A stretch of 60,000 nucleotides of DNA from Liolophura sinensis (GCF_032854445.1 NC_088296.1:2443246-2503245); one strand, 5' to 3'. Shown: positions 21,780 through 33,557, numbered from the stretch's first letter. The notes: generated by a model from the letters alone, not told the origin. Numbers and translations are program-made.

Positions 21780-23945
21780 CTTTAGCTTCCCTGCAAGTTG
21801 ATACCATAGTACCGGGAAAACTAGCATAGTGTGGGACTCAAGCAGCGAGGATCCACTACTAGTTGATACTACCACGGTACCACCACAAGTAGACCCGTAT
21901 AAAATACCACCAGCTAGTGTCCCCTACAAACTGATACCATAGTGCCGTGAAAACTAGCTTATTATGGAACACAGCCAGCGAGGATCCCTACAAGTTGATT
22001 CTACGACAGTACCGTCACAACTAGAGCAGTATGGAACACAACCAACGAAGGTCCGTACAAGTTGATACTACCACAGTACCGTCACAACTAGAGCAGTTTG
22101 GCACACAACCAGCAAGGGCCCCCTACACGTTATTATTATCACAGTAACGTCACAACTAGAGCGGTATGGAACACAACCAGCGAGGACCCCCTACACGTTG
22201 TTATTATCACAGTAACGTCACAACTAGAGCGGTATGGAACACAACCAACGAGGGCCCCCTGCACGTTGTTATTATCACAGTAACGTCACAACTAGAGCGG
22301 TATGAAACACAACCAGCGAGGGCCCCCTACACGTTGTTATTATCACAGTAACGTCACAACTAAAGCGGTATGGAACACAACCAACGAGGGCCCCCTGCAC
22401 GTTGTTATTATTACAGTAACGTCACAAATAGAGCAGTATGGAACACAACCAACGACGGCCCCCTGCACGTTGATATTATCACAGTAACGTCACAACTAGA
22501 GCGGTATGAAACACAACCAACGAGGGCCCCCTACACGTTGATATTATCACAGTAACGTCACAACTAGAACACTATAAAACACAACCAACGAGGGCCCCCT
22601 GCACGTTGTTATTATCACAGTAACGTCACAACTAGAGCAGTATGGAACACAACCAACGAGGGCCCCCTACACGTTGATATTATCACAGTAACGTCACAAC
22701 TAGAGCAGTATGGAACACAAACAACGAGGGCCCCCTGCACGTTGTTATTATTACAGTAACGTCACAAATAGAGCAGTATGGAACACAACCAACGAGGGCC
22801 CCCTGCACGTTGATATTATCACAGTAACGTCACAACTAGAGCGGTATGAAACACAACCAACGAGGGCCCCCTACACGTTGATATTATCACAGTAACGTCA
22901 CAACTAGAACAGTATGAAACACAACCAACGAGGGCCCCCTGTACGTTGTTATTATCACAGTAACGTCACAACTAGAGCAGTATGGAACACAACCAACGAG
23001 GGCCCCCTACACGTTGATATTATCACAGTAACGTCACAACTAGAGCGGTATGGAACACAACCAACGAGGGCCCCCTGCACGTTGTTATTATTACAGTAAC
23101 GTCACAAATAGAGCAGTATGGAACACAACCAACGAGGGCCCCCTGCACGTTGATATTATCACAGTAACGTCACAACTAGAGCGGTAAGAAACACAACCAA
23201 CGAGGGCCCCCTACACGTTGATATTATCACAGTAACGTCACAACTAGAACAGTATGAAACACAACCAACGAGAGCCCCCTGCACGTTGTTATTATCACAG
23301 TAACGTCACAACTAGAGCAGTATGGAACACAACCAGCGAGGGCCCCCTACACGTTGATATTATCACAGTAACGTCGCAACTAGAGCAGTATGAAACACAA
23401 CCAACGACGGCCCCCTACACGTTGATATTATCACAGTAACGTCACAACTAGAGCAGTATGGAACACAACCAACGAGGGCCCCTTGCACGTTGATATTATC
23501 ACAGTAACGTCACAACTAGAGCGGTATGAAACACAACCAACGAGGGCCCCCTGCACGTTGTTATTATTACAGTAACGTCACAAACAGAGCAGTATGGAAC
23601 ACAACCAACGAGGGCCCCCTGCACGTTGATATTATCACAGTAACGTCACAACTAGAGCAGTATGAAACACAACCAACGAGGGCCCCCTACACGTTGATAT
23701 TATCACAGTAACGTCACAACTAGAACAGTATGAAACACAACCAACGAGGGCCCCCTGCACGTTGTTATTATCACAGTAACGTCACAACTAGAGCAGTATG
23801 GAACACAACCAGCGAGGGCCCCCTACACGTTGATATTATCACAGTAACGTCGCAACTAGAGCGGTATGGAACACAACCAACGAGGGCCCCCTGCACGTTG
23901 TTATTATCACAGTATCTTCACAACTAGAGCAGTATGGAACATAAC
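21780..23945. repeat. 68-bp satellite array, about 30 monomers
   Basis: Unit of 68 bp including CAGTAACGTCACAACTAGAG and CACAACCAACGAGGGCCCCC. Monomers left of 22030 are diverged; the rest are homogenised. A variant with TTATTATTACAG starts at 22401, 22741 and 23081, a 340-bp (5-mer) higher-order period. Every unit carries the CRE-like TAACGTCA. The open frames of 61 codons repeating through it are artefacts. Confidence 0.95.
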
Positions 23946-24339
23946 CAGCTACTCTTACATGAAGCCCTACATAAATAATTGTGTTTACTAAAAGCTTGAG
24001 GTTCCCATGATGCCGTATCATTTCAAATAGTTTAACATCGCCCCATAGATGGAATTCTGGATCAGTCAGTATTTGTGTGTATTTGATGTCGTTGTTGACA
24101 CACAGATCAAGATCGATGAGCACGCTTTCTAATGGCTCATTTTGGAAGATTAAATAAGGTTACATTCCCGAATCCAGGTCTCGCTAGTGTGACTGTGGCT
24201 TTATGTTAGGAAGTTTGGAGGTTCAGTAATATCATCCGGATTTTATATTATCCATCCATTGTTTTAGTAATATAATTACCGATATGCTGCAGATATTCAT
24301 GTCTGCAGTGTTTATACGGTCTCGAGTAACAAAGGCCTT
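23946..24339. other. Spacer
   Basis: No repeat or convincing coding frame seen. Confidence 0.45.
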
Positions 24340-24475
24340 GTTTCGCCAGACTATAGTCTATTTCTTTTGCCAGTCACCTATAATCAGTCATCTGTAAAAT
24401 TAATCATATAGGCAGCCAAAATTGTCTTTCGTTAGTGACACATACAAGTAACACCACAAGATCTACACATTGACA
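24340..24475. mobile_element. Inverted-repeat element, left-end fragment F
   Basis: GACTATAGTCTATTTCTTTT, CAGTCATCTGTAAAAT and CCAAAATTGTCTTTCGTTAG match the outer arm of the foldback family. No opposite arm is present. It directly abuts the truncated Asp-rich copy. Confidence 0.6.
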
Positions 24476-24483
24476 TGTAATTC

Positions 24484-24819
24484 GTGCTGGATGGTGACAA
24501 TGTGCTACATTACCACAATGTGCTAGATAACATCAGTGTGCTGGATGTGCTAGATGCTGACGATGTGCTGGATGGTGACAGCAGACTGAATGATGACGAT
24601 GTTCTGGATGATGACGATGTACTGGATGGTGACAGCATGCTGGATTATGATGATGTGCTAACTGGTGACAATTTGCTATATTGTGATTATGTGGCAGATT
24701 GCAACCACGTGTTGGATAGATGGCAACGATTTGGTAACGATTTGGTAAGTGGCTGCTATGGGCTAGATGAAGACATTCTAAGAGATGACAACAATGCTCT
24801 GGATGACCTCTGGTAACAT
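24484..24819 (+). pseudogene. Asp-rich hexapeptide protein, 5'-truncated copy
   Basis: The frame enters the hexapeptide repeat at once after an upstream TAA, with no ATG or splice acceptor, where a transposon fragment now adjoins. About 110 codons follow, with V-L-D-G-D-N type repeats in the first half. The repeats then degrade (C-D-Y-V-A-D-C-N-H, R-W-Q-R-F-G) before the conserved L-D-D-L-W end. The sequence after the stop is nearly identical to that after 19057. I read it as a gene fragment left by the segmental duplication; an exon fed by an unseen acceptor is less likely. Confidence 0.6.
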
Positions 24820-24837
24820 GACACAACTTAGTGATAT

Positions 24838-24963
24838 TTTATTGTAACTGTTAAATACGATGTTTAAGATCTAAAAATCATCAACATTGCCTCTACATAG
24901 TTACACAATATTCAGAATGATAGAAAGTCACTAACGATTCCAACACATGGTTAATGCAATAAA
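24838..24963. promoter_or_regulatory. Facing poly(A) signals, copy 2
   Basis: TTTATT at 24838-24843 (AATAAA on -) lies about 170 bp past the stop of the minus-strand gene. AATAAA on + is at 24958-24963. Same layout as 19079-19204. Confidence 0.5.
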
Positions 24964-25008
24964 TTCGCCTCCGATCCGAAATACTGATTCCTGGCTTATT
25001 TGCTATTC

Positions 25009-25710
25009 TTAGGAAGTAAAAAGTCCTTTTATTAGTTTGAAAGCTATGTATCCAATAATGACCCCCTTGATAACGTTACGCGTTGTAAGCCAGTCTTCAT
25101 TGTGAGCATCGTGACCTCGGTTGTAACGTGGCGTTGATCGGCTGCGGTAATCATCACGTTGCCATTCGTTGTCAGGGAGATAACTGGCGTTATTTTGCAC
25201 TTTCGCTTTAGATTGCCTGCCTTGATTAGCGCTGGTGGAACTCTTCTGTGAGGGGTAAACTGACTGGCCACAAGGTGACATAGCGTAAGGTGAAGTGTCG
25301 AACTGTTGCTCAAGGCCAGGGTCAAGGCTGCGGTCAGGCTGGGAATGCCAGAAACCGCCAGGATTCCCCCGAATTTTGACAGCTTTACCGCCATTTTTCG
25401 TCGTGAATTTTTCTCTGTCGACTTTCTCTATGCTGACAATCTTGATTGGTACTGTGATGCACCCACCCAGACGTTCAAATTCCTTGAACACCCACAGACG
25501 TCGATTATCAGCGCTCCAGTAATCCCCGTAGCTCTGGAAGACTTTTATAACAGGGATATCCTTCACTTTGCAATCCCCATCACACAAATGATCCAGAGTA
25601 TGTCCAATCAACTCTCCTTCATATTCGTCTCGCCGTTCAAACGTGTTTTTGATTGAACTCTGTGTGTACCGGATATCAGAGGGGGCCAAATCCGCACAAC
25701 CTCCTCCCAT
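25009..25710 (-). CDS. ParB/sulfiredoxin-like tail-anchored protein, copy 3
   Basis: 233 residues. I start at the ATG at 25710, five bases inside the exon after the acceptor TTTTCACTTTCAG, because a longer in-frame start would lie in the intron. Residues 7-20 (LAPSDIRYTQSSI) and 52-75 (D-I-P-V-I-K-V-F to WSADNRRLWVF) form the ParB/Srx-like core, followed by V-P-I-K-I and K-F-T-T-K-N-G-G. Residues 125-205 are polar, Ser/Gln/Asp-rich and probably disordered. Residues 213-231 (VIKGVIIGYIAFKLIKGLF) are a likely C-terminal membrane segment, which predicts a tail-anchored, cytosol-facing protein. The N-terminus M-G-G-G-C could be acylated. Function unknown: ParB-like domains include nucleotide-binding and nuclease members, and the fold assignment itself is by eye. 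It converges on the Asp-rich fragment at 24484. Confidence 0.75.
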   Translation of the reverse strand: MGGGCADLAPSDIRYTQSSIKNTFERRDEYEGELIGHTLDHLCDGDCKVKDIPVIKVFQSYGDYWSADNRRLWVFKEFERLGGCITVPIKIVSIEKVDREKFTTKNGGKAVKIRGNPGGFWHSQPDRSLDPGLEQQFDTSPYAMSPCGQSVYPSQKSSTSANQGRQSKAKVQNNASYLPDNEWQRDDYRSRSTPRYNRGHDAHNEDWLTTRNVIKGVIIGYIAFKLIKGLFTS

Positions 25711-25841
25711 TGTCTCTGAAAGTGAAAACAAAATGCATATCAAACAGCTGGTATTTCATTTTACTATCATCCATTTTAACAATACAAAATCCTAACTGCC
25801 AAACTCGTGCTTGACTGAGTCAGTCTAATTACTTTTTTTTT

Positions 25842-26085
25842 TATTTCATTGGTGTTTTACGCTGTACTCAAGTTAATTTCATACGACGGCAGCCAGCATT
25901 ATAGTGGGAGGAATTCGGCCAGATCCCGGCGAAAACCCACGACCATCCACAGGTTGCTGCCAGACCTTCCCACTCACGGCCTGAGAAGACGCCATCATGA
26001 TCTGGACTTGCGACTGCATCGATGAGAGGCTCCTGTGTCATTACGCTGCGCTAACGCGCTAACCATCTGAGCCATCGCGTGCACC
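25842..26085 (-). mobile_element. SINE family A, near full length
   Basis: Reverse complement runs from the head (GGCTCAGATGGTTAGCGCGT) through the core to a T-rich, ATTTCATT-type end. Similar 10-12 bp flanks GTCTAATTAC and GTCTCATTAC suggest a target-site duplication. Confidence 0.85.
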
Positions 26086-26204
26086 CTGTCTCATTACGTT
26101 TACCCTATAAACGTATAATGGAGAAACAAGACACCCAAGGATTTTAACGTCATGTCTTCCGAAGTGCACATCACTACCACTGAAATACTTAACAAAGGCT
26201 TTGC

Positions 26205-26335
26205 CTAACAAGACTATAGTCTATGTCTTCAGCCAGTCACCAGCGGTATTCAGTCATCTGTAAAATAACCAGCCAAAATTGTCTTTTCTTGGTGACACAC
26301 ATAAGTAACACCATGAGCTCTACACAATGATTAAG
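26205..26335. mobile_element. Inverted-repeat element, left-end fragment G
   Basis: AGACTATAGTCTATGTCTTC, CAGTCATCTGTAAAATAA and CCAAAATTGTCTTTTCTTGG parallel fragment F at 24340. Confidence 0.55.
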
Positions 26336-27484
26336 AAATAATGTTTGCGTCAGTTTCTCCTTCGACCTAAAATACAAACTCTTCCACATCCATTTGATGT
26401 AAAACTGCCGTTAGACTACCCTGACGCGAACATTATTTCTATTCTATTACCTTGGTTGCAGCAAAATGTTTTCGTAATTATAACAAAATCGCCATTGTGG
26501 TATAGATTAACAGCAAAAAACGCCCCCACTTTCCCTGTCACGTTGTTTTCGTCCAAACGAACGTTCTAAAGGGGCGTGACCTAATTCTCGACGAAACCAA
26601 TAATGTGTTTTACAGGGGGTGTTAAAATGCGATGCTAAATATTACGGACGTGCTTCACGACTAGGATAGAATAATAAACAGAATACGTTTATTTCTCGAA
26701 AACATTTCCGATTATAAAATATAGCACTATTAAATAAAACATCTGCAGGGTTGCTTTCATATTTCAGCTAAGGCGCTGTTATCAGGGAAGGGTTCGGTGA
26801 GACAGGCACGGTGTCAAACAGCGACCACACTGACAGTGAGCCGGGGAGGTCGCTCGTTGCTGGCAGTTAGAGTTCGGGCAGATCAAAAGTTTTCCCAAAC
26901 TCTCTCTGCTGAGCTAAAGGAGCTGGAGAGGCCGCTGAAAGAAAGACTCGCAGGAAGAATTATCAGGTTCGTATGTAAAAAAAACAAGTTTTAGTGAAAC
27001 CATTATTATCTCTTATTGTGTAGCATTCAAACGTCCTTATGGGCTTTAAATTATCTGTAACCTGATACTTTTCTTCTTTAAAATAAACGTTCGCTCCGGC
27101 AGAAAAAATAGCCATTTTGTTTCTTTGTTTATATTTGTCGTTTGCTTTATCCAATGTAAACAACAACCTCTATCCACCCATAGAACTACAATAGACCCGT
27201 CCAGAAGACAAACGCTTCTGTGTCGTGATGGGGGGTATCTAACGACCTAAATAATTTGCACTTGGCATAGAGCCAAGCAGTGCGACGTATGTAATAAAAA
27301 GGAATCGAAGGGTAATAGAATATGTTATACATTCATATTATTTCGAGGTAAATGCTCTTAGGATACTTAGAATAGGTCACTGTGTGCATTTACTACATTT
27401 TGGACTAATTGCATTTGTATAATTCGTAGCCCGATTTGTGTCCCCTGTTAATCCATATTCAGATGAAACACGTTTGAATTTTTC
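26336..27484. other. Gene-poor stretch with one weak exon candidate
   Basis: At 26797-26994 (+) an open frame includes the helix-like SAELKELERPLKERLAGRII, preceded by a CAG. Its only exit (ATCAG|GTTCGT) is a weak donor, so I do not call a gene. A small hairpin CTTGGC-ATAGA-GCCAAG lies at 27261-27277. Nothing else recognised. Confidence 0.4.
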
Positions 27485-28025
27485 ATACTCCGGATATCGC
27501 ATTATTACTCCTTCAGTGACGTGTTAGTTATATGGTAACCTCACTTTTATACTCCGGATATAGCATTATTACTCCTTCAGTGACGTGTTAGTTATACGGT
27601 AACCTCACTTTCATACTCCGGATATCGCATTATTACTCCTTCAGTTACGAGTTAGTTATATGGTAACCTCACTTCCATACACCGGATATCGCATTATTAC
27701 TCCTTCAGTGACGTGTTAGTTATATGGTAACCTCACTTTTATACTCCGGATATAGCATTATTACTCCTTCAGTGACGTGTTAGTTATATGGTAACCTCAC
27801 TTTCATACTCCGGATATAGCATTATTACTCCTTCAGTGACGTGTTAGTTATATGGTAACCTCACTGTCATACCCCGATTATCGCTTTATTACCTCTTCAG
27901 TTACATGCTAGTTATATGTTAACCCTGCTTTCATACCACGGATACCGCATTATTACTCATTCAGTGACGTGTTACTTATATGTTAACCCCATTTTCATAC
28001 CCCGCATATCGCATTATTACACACT
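27485..28025. repeat. 64-bp minisatellite
   Basis: About eight copies of a 64-bp unit (ACTCCGGATATCGCATTATT, ACTCCTTCAGTGACGTGTTA, GGTAACCTCACTTTCAT). The last two copies are diverged. Confidence 0.93.
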
Positions 28026-30998
28026 GCCTGCAATATTCAAATTTATATTCATTTAAAATGGGTAAATTTCAAATTTACACGTACATGTAATTAATATTAA
28101 AATTCACAAGGCATAAATCACGTAAATTATTAATATAAAGTTCAGAAAAATTACAGCCTGTTCCAGTTTAGTATATTCATTTTTTATGCAGTGTTATCGT
28201 GTCGACATATACCCTTACTGACATTTACTAAAAAATAATCAGTTAATAATCATGTATTAGACACTATTTATCATGCAGGGTGTAGGCCCGACACCTCACA
28301 GAAACATATCTGCTGTACTATGATACTATACCGTATACTGTGTGTATTTTATCCAATATCCACTCCATGCTTGGCCGAGATTTACCGTTCCCAGTAAACC
28401 CCTGAGTACATGTGCACTTACAACTCCCGTCAGAAGTCACGAAAACACATCACATTTAGATGCGTTTATGTTATGAAGGCCCATGTACGTATGCCTGTAC
28501 CACAACGTCAAATCACAGATAAGGAGCCTGACAATGGCAGGGATGACGCTCCAAGCCTTGAACAGGATCTGTTTTGCTTCTATTTTGTATACTTACATTC
28601 AAACCTTACATCCAATTACTACAGACAGCTACAACAGGCTGTCAACAAACGCTATAGTCAGGAGCTTGTGAAATCATGCCCCTAAATTTAGCACTTCCGG
28701 TTACGAGAAATCAAGAACGAAAGTAAAACCGCGAGCTGCAATGAATAATAACACAGTTGCTTGCTGGAATCAGGTCGAGGCATGATTATGTGGAGGAACA
28801 AAAATCTTCTAACCTTTATTGTCAGGTAATGACGAGGACGTTGTTAGGTAACCCTTATTCCAGCTGTCATGGGTAGGCCTAGATTTACACCATCAAGTGA
28901 GGACTTCAAGGGGCGGAGCTCTGATCCAGTATGGATTGACCGCAAATTGTTGGACTCAGTCTGTGATTGTACGAAATAGCCAGGTTTTTAAGATACGATC
29001 TGATTGAGGCCAACAATTTGCTTGTGAAGCCATGGTGATTAAGACAATATTGAGTGCATTACGCAACACAACGCCTGGTTTGTTTACCTCCCTGAATAAT
29101 AAACCGTCACGCTGTGTGTTTTTTGAACCGTTGAATAACGTGTTTATATAGCGTTTACAAGTTAGAATACAAGACATTCTTTTTAAAACCCATGATGTCA
29201 GACTTGATGCTGTTAAATTACAACATTACCTTACGACATTTTGTAAGGTCTTCAATTTAGATTTAAGATATTAAAATGTCAGATTTTAATCTAAAATTGT
29301 AATCTTAATGTGTGTTTTTCTTTAATTCTGGTTGCACTTGTGTATACATACATATGTATGTTATGAAAGGTTTATTTTTTGTTGTAAATTTGTCTGTACT
29401 CATTTTTTTTATATCGGAAACCTTGACTGTACAAAATGTACTTTGTTGACACAGTCGCCGAGATATTGATGAGAAGTATCAACCACCCGCGGTACTGCAT
29501 ACGATGCTGGATCGATTTGATATGCTGTCTGGATGTATCCCGTGCAGGCAAGGCTCCAACAAAGCCAACACTACACGTACAGTTGTTGTGAGATCTACAT
29601 GTAGGCCACAGGCGCGTCTAGTGGGAATAAATGCCATGCCAAGACCGCAGGCATATCGCATGACGAAGGCCTATGTCTTCTGTGCTATCTGTATTTAGGT
29701 ACATTTTTACTACAGTACGACAGGTGTGGAGCAGCTAGGAAAAGTGCGTATAATGTTAAGGCAACACTTTCTCAAGTGTTACAAACTTAAGAGTTCACAA
29801 AATGTTTAGAAAATACTGTACATGAATCTAACGCTATTATAAAATACTTACACTTTATACTTATAGATAGTAAAAATAGAGCAGTAACGGCAGTGTGACT
29901 GTTGGCAAATAGTAATATGTGGCCATACGCGAAACATAGCTTATCGTCAATATCCCTCGGTAAGGGTTTTTGTTAACACAGTTCATGTAAAAGCTTAAAT
30001 AGTAGCAAGTTACAAGCACCCTAGCAACATTGCTAAGCATGAAGCAGACATCAGCTGAACTGGTGAGAGCAGGATTTCAACATGAGACAGCCTGATAAAT
30101 TTAATGCAGGCAATAGTACACATTTTTTTTTCTTATAGTACACAAATATTTTACAGTGTAGGTTACATCTAGTGTGGTCAGGAACCATGCGTTTTTGTTG
30201 TGTCTTGCTGAAACCCCTTTTTTAACAGGAGACTGAGTGCACGTGCGCCGTAGGATCACTGTCCGCTGTAGTAATGTTTCTATGCACGCAATCGGTATAA
30301 AGGCGGTTTGATCTATAGCTGACAGCAGTTATTCGGCTAAACATGCATGTATCACGCTGCCCTAAAGTTACCATGACCTGTTATAATTGTGTTCTGCATA
30401 TCCACGTCCTACAGTTCACTCTTTAGCATAAACAGCAGATAAGAACGTCGAGATTTACTCTAGTCTCGCAATTTTCCAGCTATCGTACAATGACTGGCCT
30501 TCATGGGACAGTCTGATCATAAGGTAACACCACACCATTAGGACCTGTTTCCGATTTTCGAGAATATAATCCTGTGTATTTTAAGGTGTAGTCTTTTTTT
30601 CGCCGCAGTGACGTCCGCTTGGCGTGCCAGGCACCCCTCCCAGGTGCCGGCATGGAAAGGTCCAGATTTTGATGGTCAGCCTATGTCAGGTATCCATCAC
30701 AACTTATTGACCACCGAATGTTTGGGACTGAGCTATAGCGCTGAACGTTTGTCGCTTATGGAAAAATTAATGCGGCTTTAGGCCATATACGGGAAATCTC
30801 AGAGTCACAGAAGACGGGCAGAGCATGTACCTATTTACGTCTCTCTCTCAGAGAGATCGAACAATTGTGTGTGCAGTGCTGCCGTAGTGAGTTAGACATT
30901 TTGCTAATTTATGTATTTTAACAGTCTGAACATTACACATATCGCTGAGAAAAGCCTCCTGTTTATTTATTTTTTCTCTCTCTCTCTCTTTTTTTTGT
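28026..30998. other. Gene-poor stretch, 3 kb
   Basis: No gene I can support. An AT-rich hairpin-forming segment lies at 29225-29325 (ACCTTAC...GTAAGGT, then CAATTTAGATT...AATCTAAAATTG). CGGTATAAAGGCGG at about 30293 resembles a TATA box, but only a 27-codon frame follows. GGCACC-CCTCCCA-GGTGCC near 30640 is a small hairpin. Confidence 0.4.
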
Positions 30999-30999
30999 T

Positions 31000-31185
31000 T
31001 GTTTCTTTATTTATTTATTTACACGACTACGTCAAGGATCAAACATAAAGTAAATTACCTGCTTCGCTAGGTACCTTACAAAGGTTCTAATTTAAAGCTG
31101 GATTCGAACCTACGTCCTCATTATCAGATATTAACCGACGGAAGGAGCAACTACCAAAGTTTTCATTCCATCCAGCCAGCGAAGA
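31000..31185 (-). mobile_element. tRNA-like retroposon (family C)
   Basis: The minus strand reads TGGTAGTTGCTCC, CTGATAATGAGGACGTAGG and TTCGAATCCAGC, a tRNA-Ile-like D arm, anticodon region and B box. It continues through GTAAGGTACCTAGCGAAGC to a GTAAATAAATAAATAAAG tail. It is distinct from families A and B. Confidence 0.6.
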
Positions 31186-31439
31186 TCCAGCTTCCTAGGT
31201 TATGACCGTATTTCCCCAATTAATAAAAAATTGCAAGACGTAAAGGAATGGATGTATCCTTGTGTCATGGGCAGAAGTATCTTATATGTTCAGTTCTCTT
31301 CAAAATTGTCCCTCTTTTGTTTGAATTTAGACGCTCTCATTATCGCTTTGAAATCCATTTATACTGCCTGCTCGTTAAACATATTCTCGTCACGATATGG
31401 CTGAAATATGACCGAAGTGACTTTAAATCACAATATTTT

Positions 31440-31552
31440 TTTTGGGTGGGAAGAAACCGGTCAGAGTCCGGGGGAACCCACGATCATCCGCACGTTGCTG
31501 CAGGACCTTCCTTCGTACGGAAGCCAGCATGACCTGGACTTGAACTCATAGC
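31440..31552 (-). mobile_element. SINE family A, internal fragment
   Basis: Minus-strand match over the middle of the element (AAACCGGTCAGAGTCCGGG, CCGCACGTTGCTGCAGGACC, GGACTTGAACTCATAGCGAC). Confidence 0.75.
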
Positions 31553-31884
31553 GACAAACCATAATTATTCTGTCGGTAAAACGAAACCTGTGGACAGCGT
31601 GAGAAAGGCTGATATTTCACGAGAGTACGATTGTATGAGAAAAACTGTTGTGTATGCACATCAAACCGGCACAACGAACACTGTATAATCCGTGCAGTTC
31701 GTGGATAGTAAGGTAAGTTGTCTTGCACCCTTTGACAATAGGTAATAGGTGTAGACCTTAAGCCCATTAGAACGACACTTTTGCAAGAATGAATGAATAA
31801 ATGAATGTTTGGGGTTGAACGTCGTACATAATTTTTCAGCTATATGGCCTCATTAGGTGTGTGTGTGTATATACGCTGTGTCTC
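31553..31884. other. Spacer
   Basis: Nothing recognised. Confidence 0.45.
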
Positions 31885-32035
31885 TTTATGGCAGGGCTAG
31901 TCCATGCCAACAACCTGCGCATGGTAGTAGATTTCCCCCGGCCTTTTCCCGGTTTTTTTTTAATGATGACCGCCGTTGTGTAAGTGAAATATTCTTGAGT
32001 ACGGCGTAAAACACAAATAAAATAAATATATAATA
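31885..32035 (+). mobile_element. SINE family A, 3' portion
   Basis: CAACCTGCGCATGGTAGTAG, CCCCCGGCCTTTTCCCGG, then GTAAGTGAAATATTCTTGAG and a tail of AATAAAATAAATATAATAAA. Confidence 0.8.
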
Positions 32036-32997
32036 AATGGATGGGACAGCGTAGCCACAGCTGTGATATATCTGATATATTGTTCAGATAAGGTTCGTGG
32101 TCCAAATGTTTAATCTGACATCAACAGCACGCCAGTTTCAAACAGTAGTACAGGAACATTAGTACAGTGTTTACTGAACTGCGTGTACTTTGATCTAATG
32201 ACCGCCCCTATAACTATGTAATATCTATCCGTCTATGCCTGTGTGACACATGTGCACCTACAGTGTATGTTAGTAATGAGACAAACCCAGAATCATAATA
32301 TTTTTGTCTCTAGCTATTTTCTAATATGGACGTAAACATGATCTCCTCGCTGAGTTCATCTCATTGTCCTAAGAATATACATTGCGCATCACAAGCCTAC
32401 TTCCTAGCTCTGCGTGAAATGAACAAGTCCAGTTTCACGAACACTCGGTACATAATGTGTAACTTGCATTTAACGTAATGGAGGCACATGGAACGCCTTG
32501 CTGCACGACTTACTTGCTACTCTCTCGACCCATACTGTACCAACCTAGTAGACTTAATAGTGCTAGCTATATCTGCACATTCCATAGGTGATGTAATAAA
32601 ACATTTGTACATAGCCTCTAAGCATCTGTTCAGGCCATGTTTAAGAAATCTGTTCATGTACAATTTTTACTGTCAGCCTCCACAAGTTTGTCCATTTCAT
32701 ATATCTAATACACGATTTAAGAATGACCAATGCAAACAGAAATCAATTTCTCTCAGCGAGCTGCGTTCCAGATAACTGATATCGTATATCTATAGCATCT
32801 ATAGCCTCCATCACGTGTTCGCGGCCAGCGGCACGAGGTTTAGAGCAGATCGCGGGTAAACGATGATATTCCCTTTCATTAGGAGCTTCTTAAATTCACA
32901 AACACTATTAACTTTTCTCCATCGTTCGTCAAATCTTAATAGCTTTTTGTAAAACTAAACTTCAGATGTCCATGTTACGGTATGAGCAATCTAAAAT
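32036..32997. other. Gene-poor stretch
   Basis: No coding frame with splice support. The frame at 32488-32775 has no paralogue or motif. Confidence 0.45.
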
Positions 32998-33557
32998 ATT
33001 TATTTATTTGATTGGTGTTTTACGCCGTACTCAAGAATATTTCACTTATACGGCGGCAGTCAGCATGATGGTGGGTGGAAACCGGGCAGAGCAGAGATGG
33101 TCGGGGAAACCCACGACCATCCGCAGGTTGCTGACAGACCTTCCCACGTACGGCCGGAGAAGAAGGCTGGGGGCCTCTGTGACTCAGTTGGTTAGCGCGC
33201 TAGCGCAGCGTAATGACCCCAGAGTCTCTCACCAATGCGGTCGCTGTGAGTTCAAGTCCAGCTCATGCTGGCTTCCTCTCCGGTCGTACGTGGGAAGGTC
33301 TCACAGCAACCTGCGGATGGTTGTGTGTTTCCACCGGGCTCTGCCCGGTTTCCACCCACTATAATGCTGGCCGCCGTCGTATAAGTGAAATATTCTTGAA
33401 TTCGGTGTAAAACACCAATCAAATAAATAAATAAATACATGGCCGGAGAGGAAGCCACCATGAGCTGGACTTGAACTCACAGCGACCGCATTGGTGAGAA
33501 ACTTCTGGGGCATTACGCTGCGCTAGCGTGCTAACCAACTGAGACACGGAGGCCCCA
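32998..33557 (-). mobile_element. SINE family A, interrupted by a younger SINE
   Basis: Its 3' half lies at 32998-33166 and its tRNA head half at 33439-33557, both on the minus strand. They join at CGGCCGGAGA around the inserted plus-strand copy. Together they make one complete element. Confidence 0.88.
33167..33438 (+). mobile_element. SINE family A, full-length nested copy
   Basis: Best complete copy: head GGGCCTCTGTGACTCAGTTG, B box GAGTTCAAGTCCAGC, core TGCTGGCCGCCGTCGTATAA, tail CAAATAAATAAATAAATAC. An imperfect 16-bp duplication of the host element (ACGGCCGGAGAAGAAG and ATGGCCGGAGAGGAAG) flanks it. Confidence 0.92.

Noticed and set aside
21536-21790. Minus-strand exon candidate (L-L-E-K-L-L-A-D-L-D, with GTAAGG after it)
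   Set aside because: Only about 70 codons, stop just upstream, no clear acceptor, no paralogue in the window; too weak to call.
22098-23927. Series of identical 61-codon frames
   Set aside because: Each spans under three 68-bp monomers and ends at the same repeated stop; pure repeat artefact.
28410-28685. 91-codon plus-strand frame
   Set aside because: Two frames overlap with similar length, no motif and no splice support.
30290-30420. TATA-like CGGTATAAAGGCGG with a short downstream frame
   Set aside because: Only 27 codons follow and no splice donor or other promoter element supports it.
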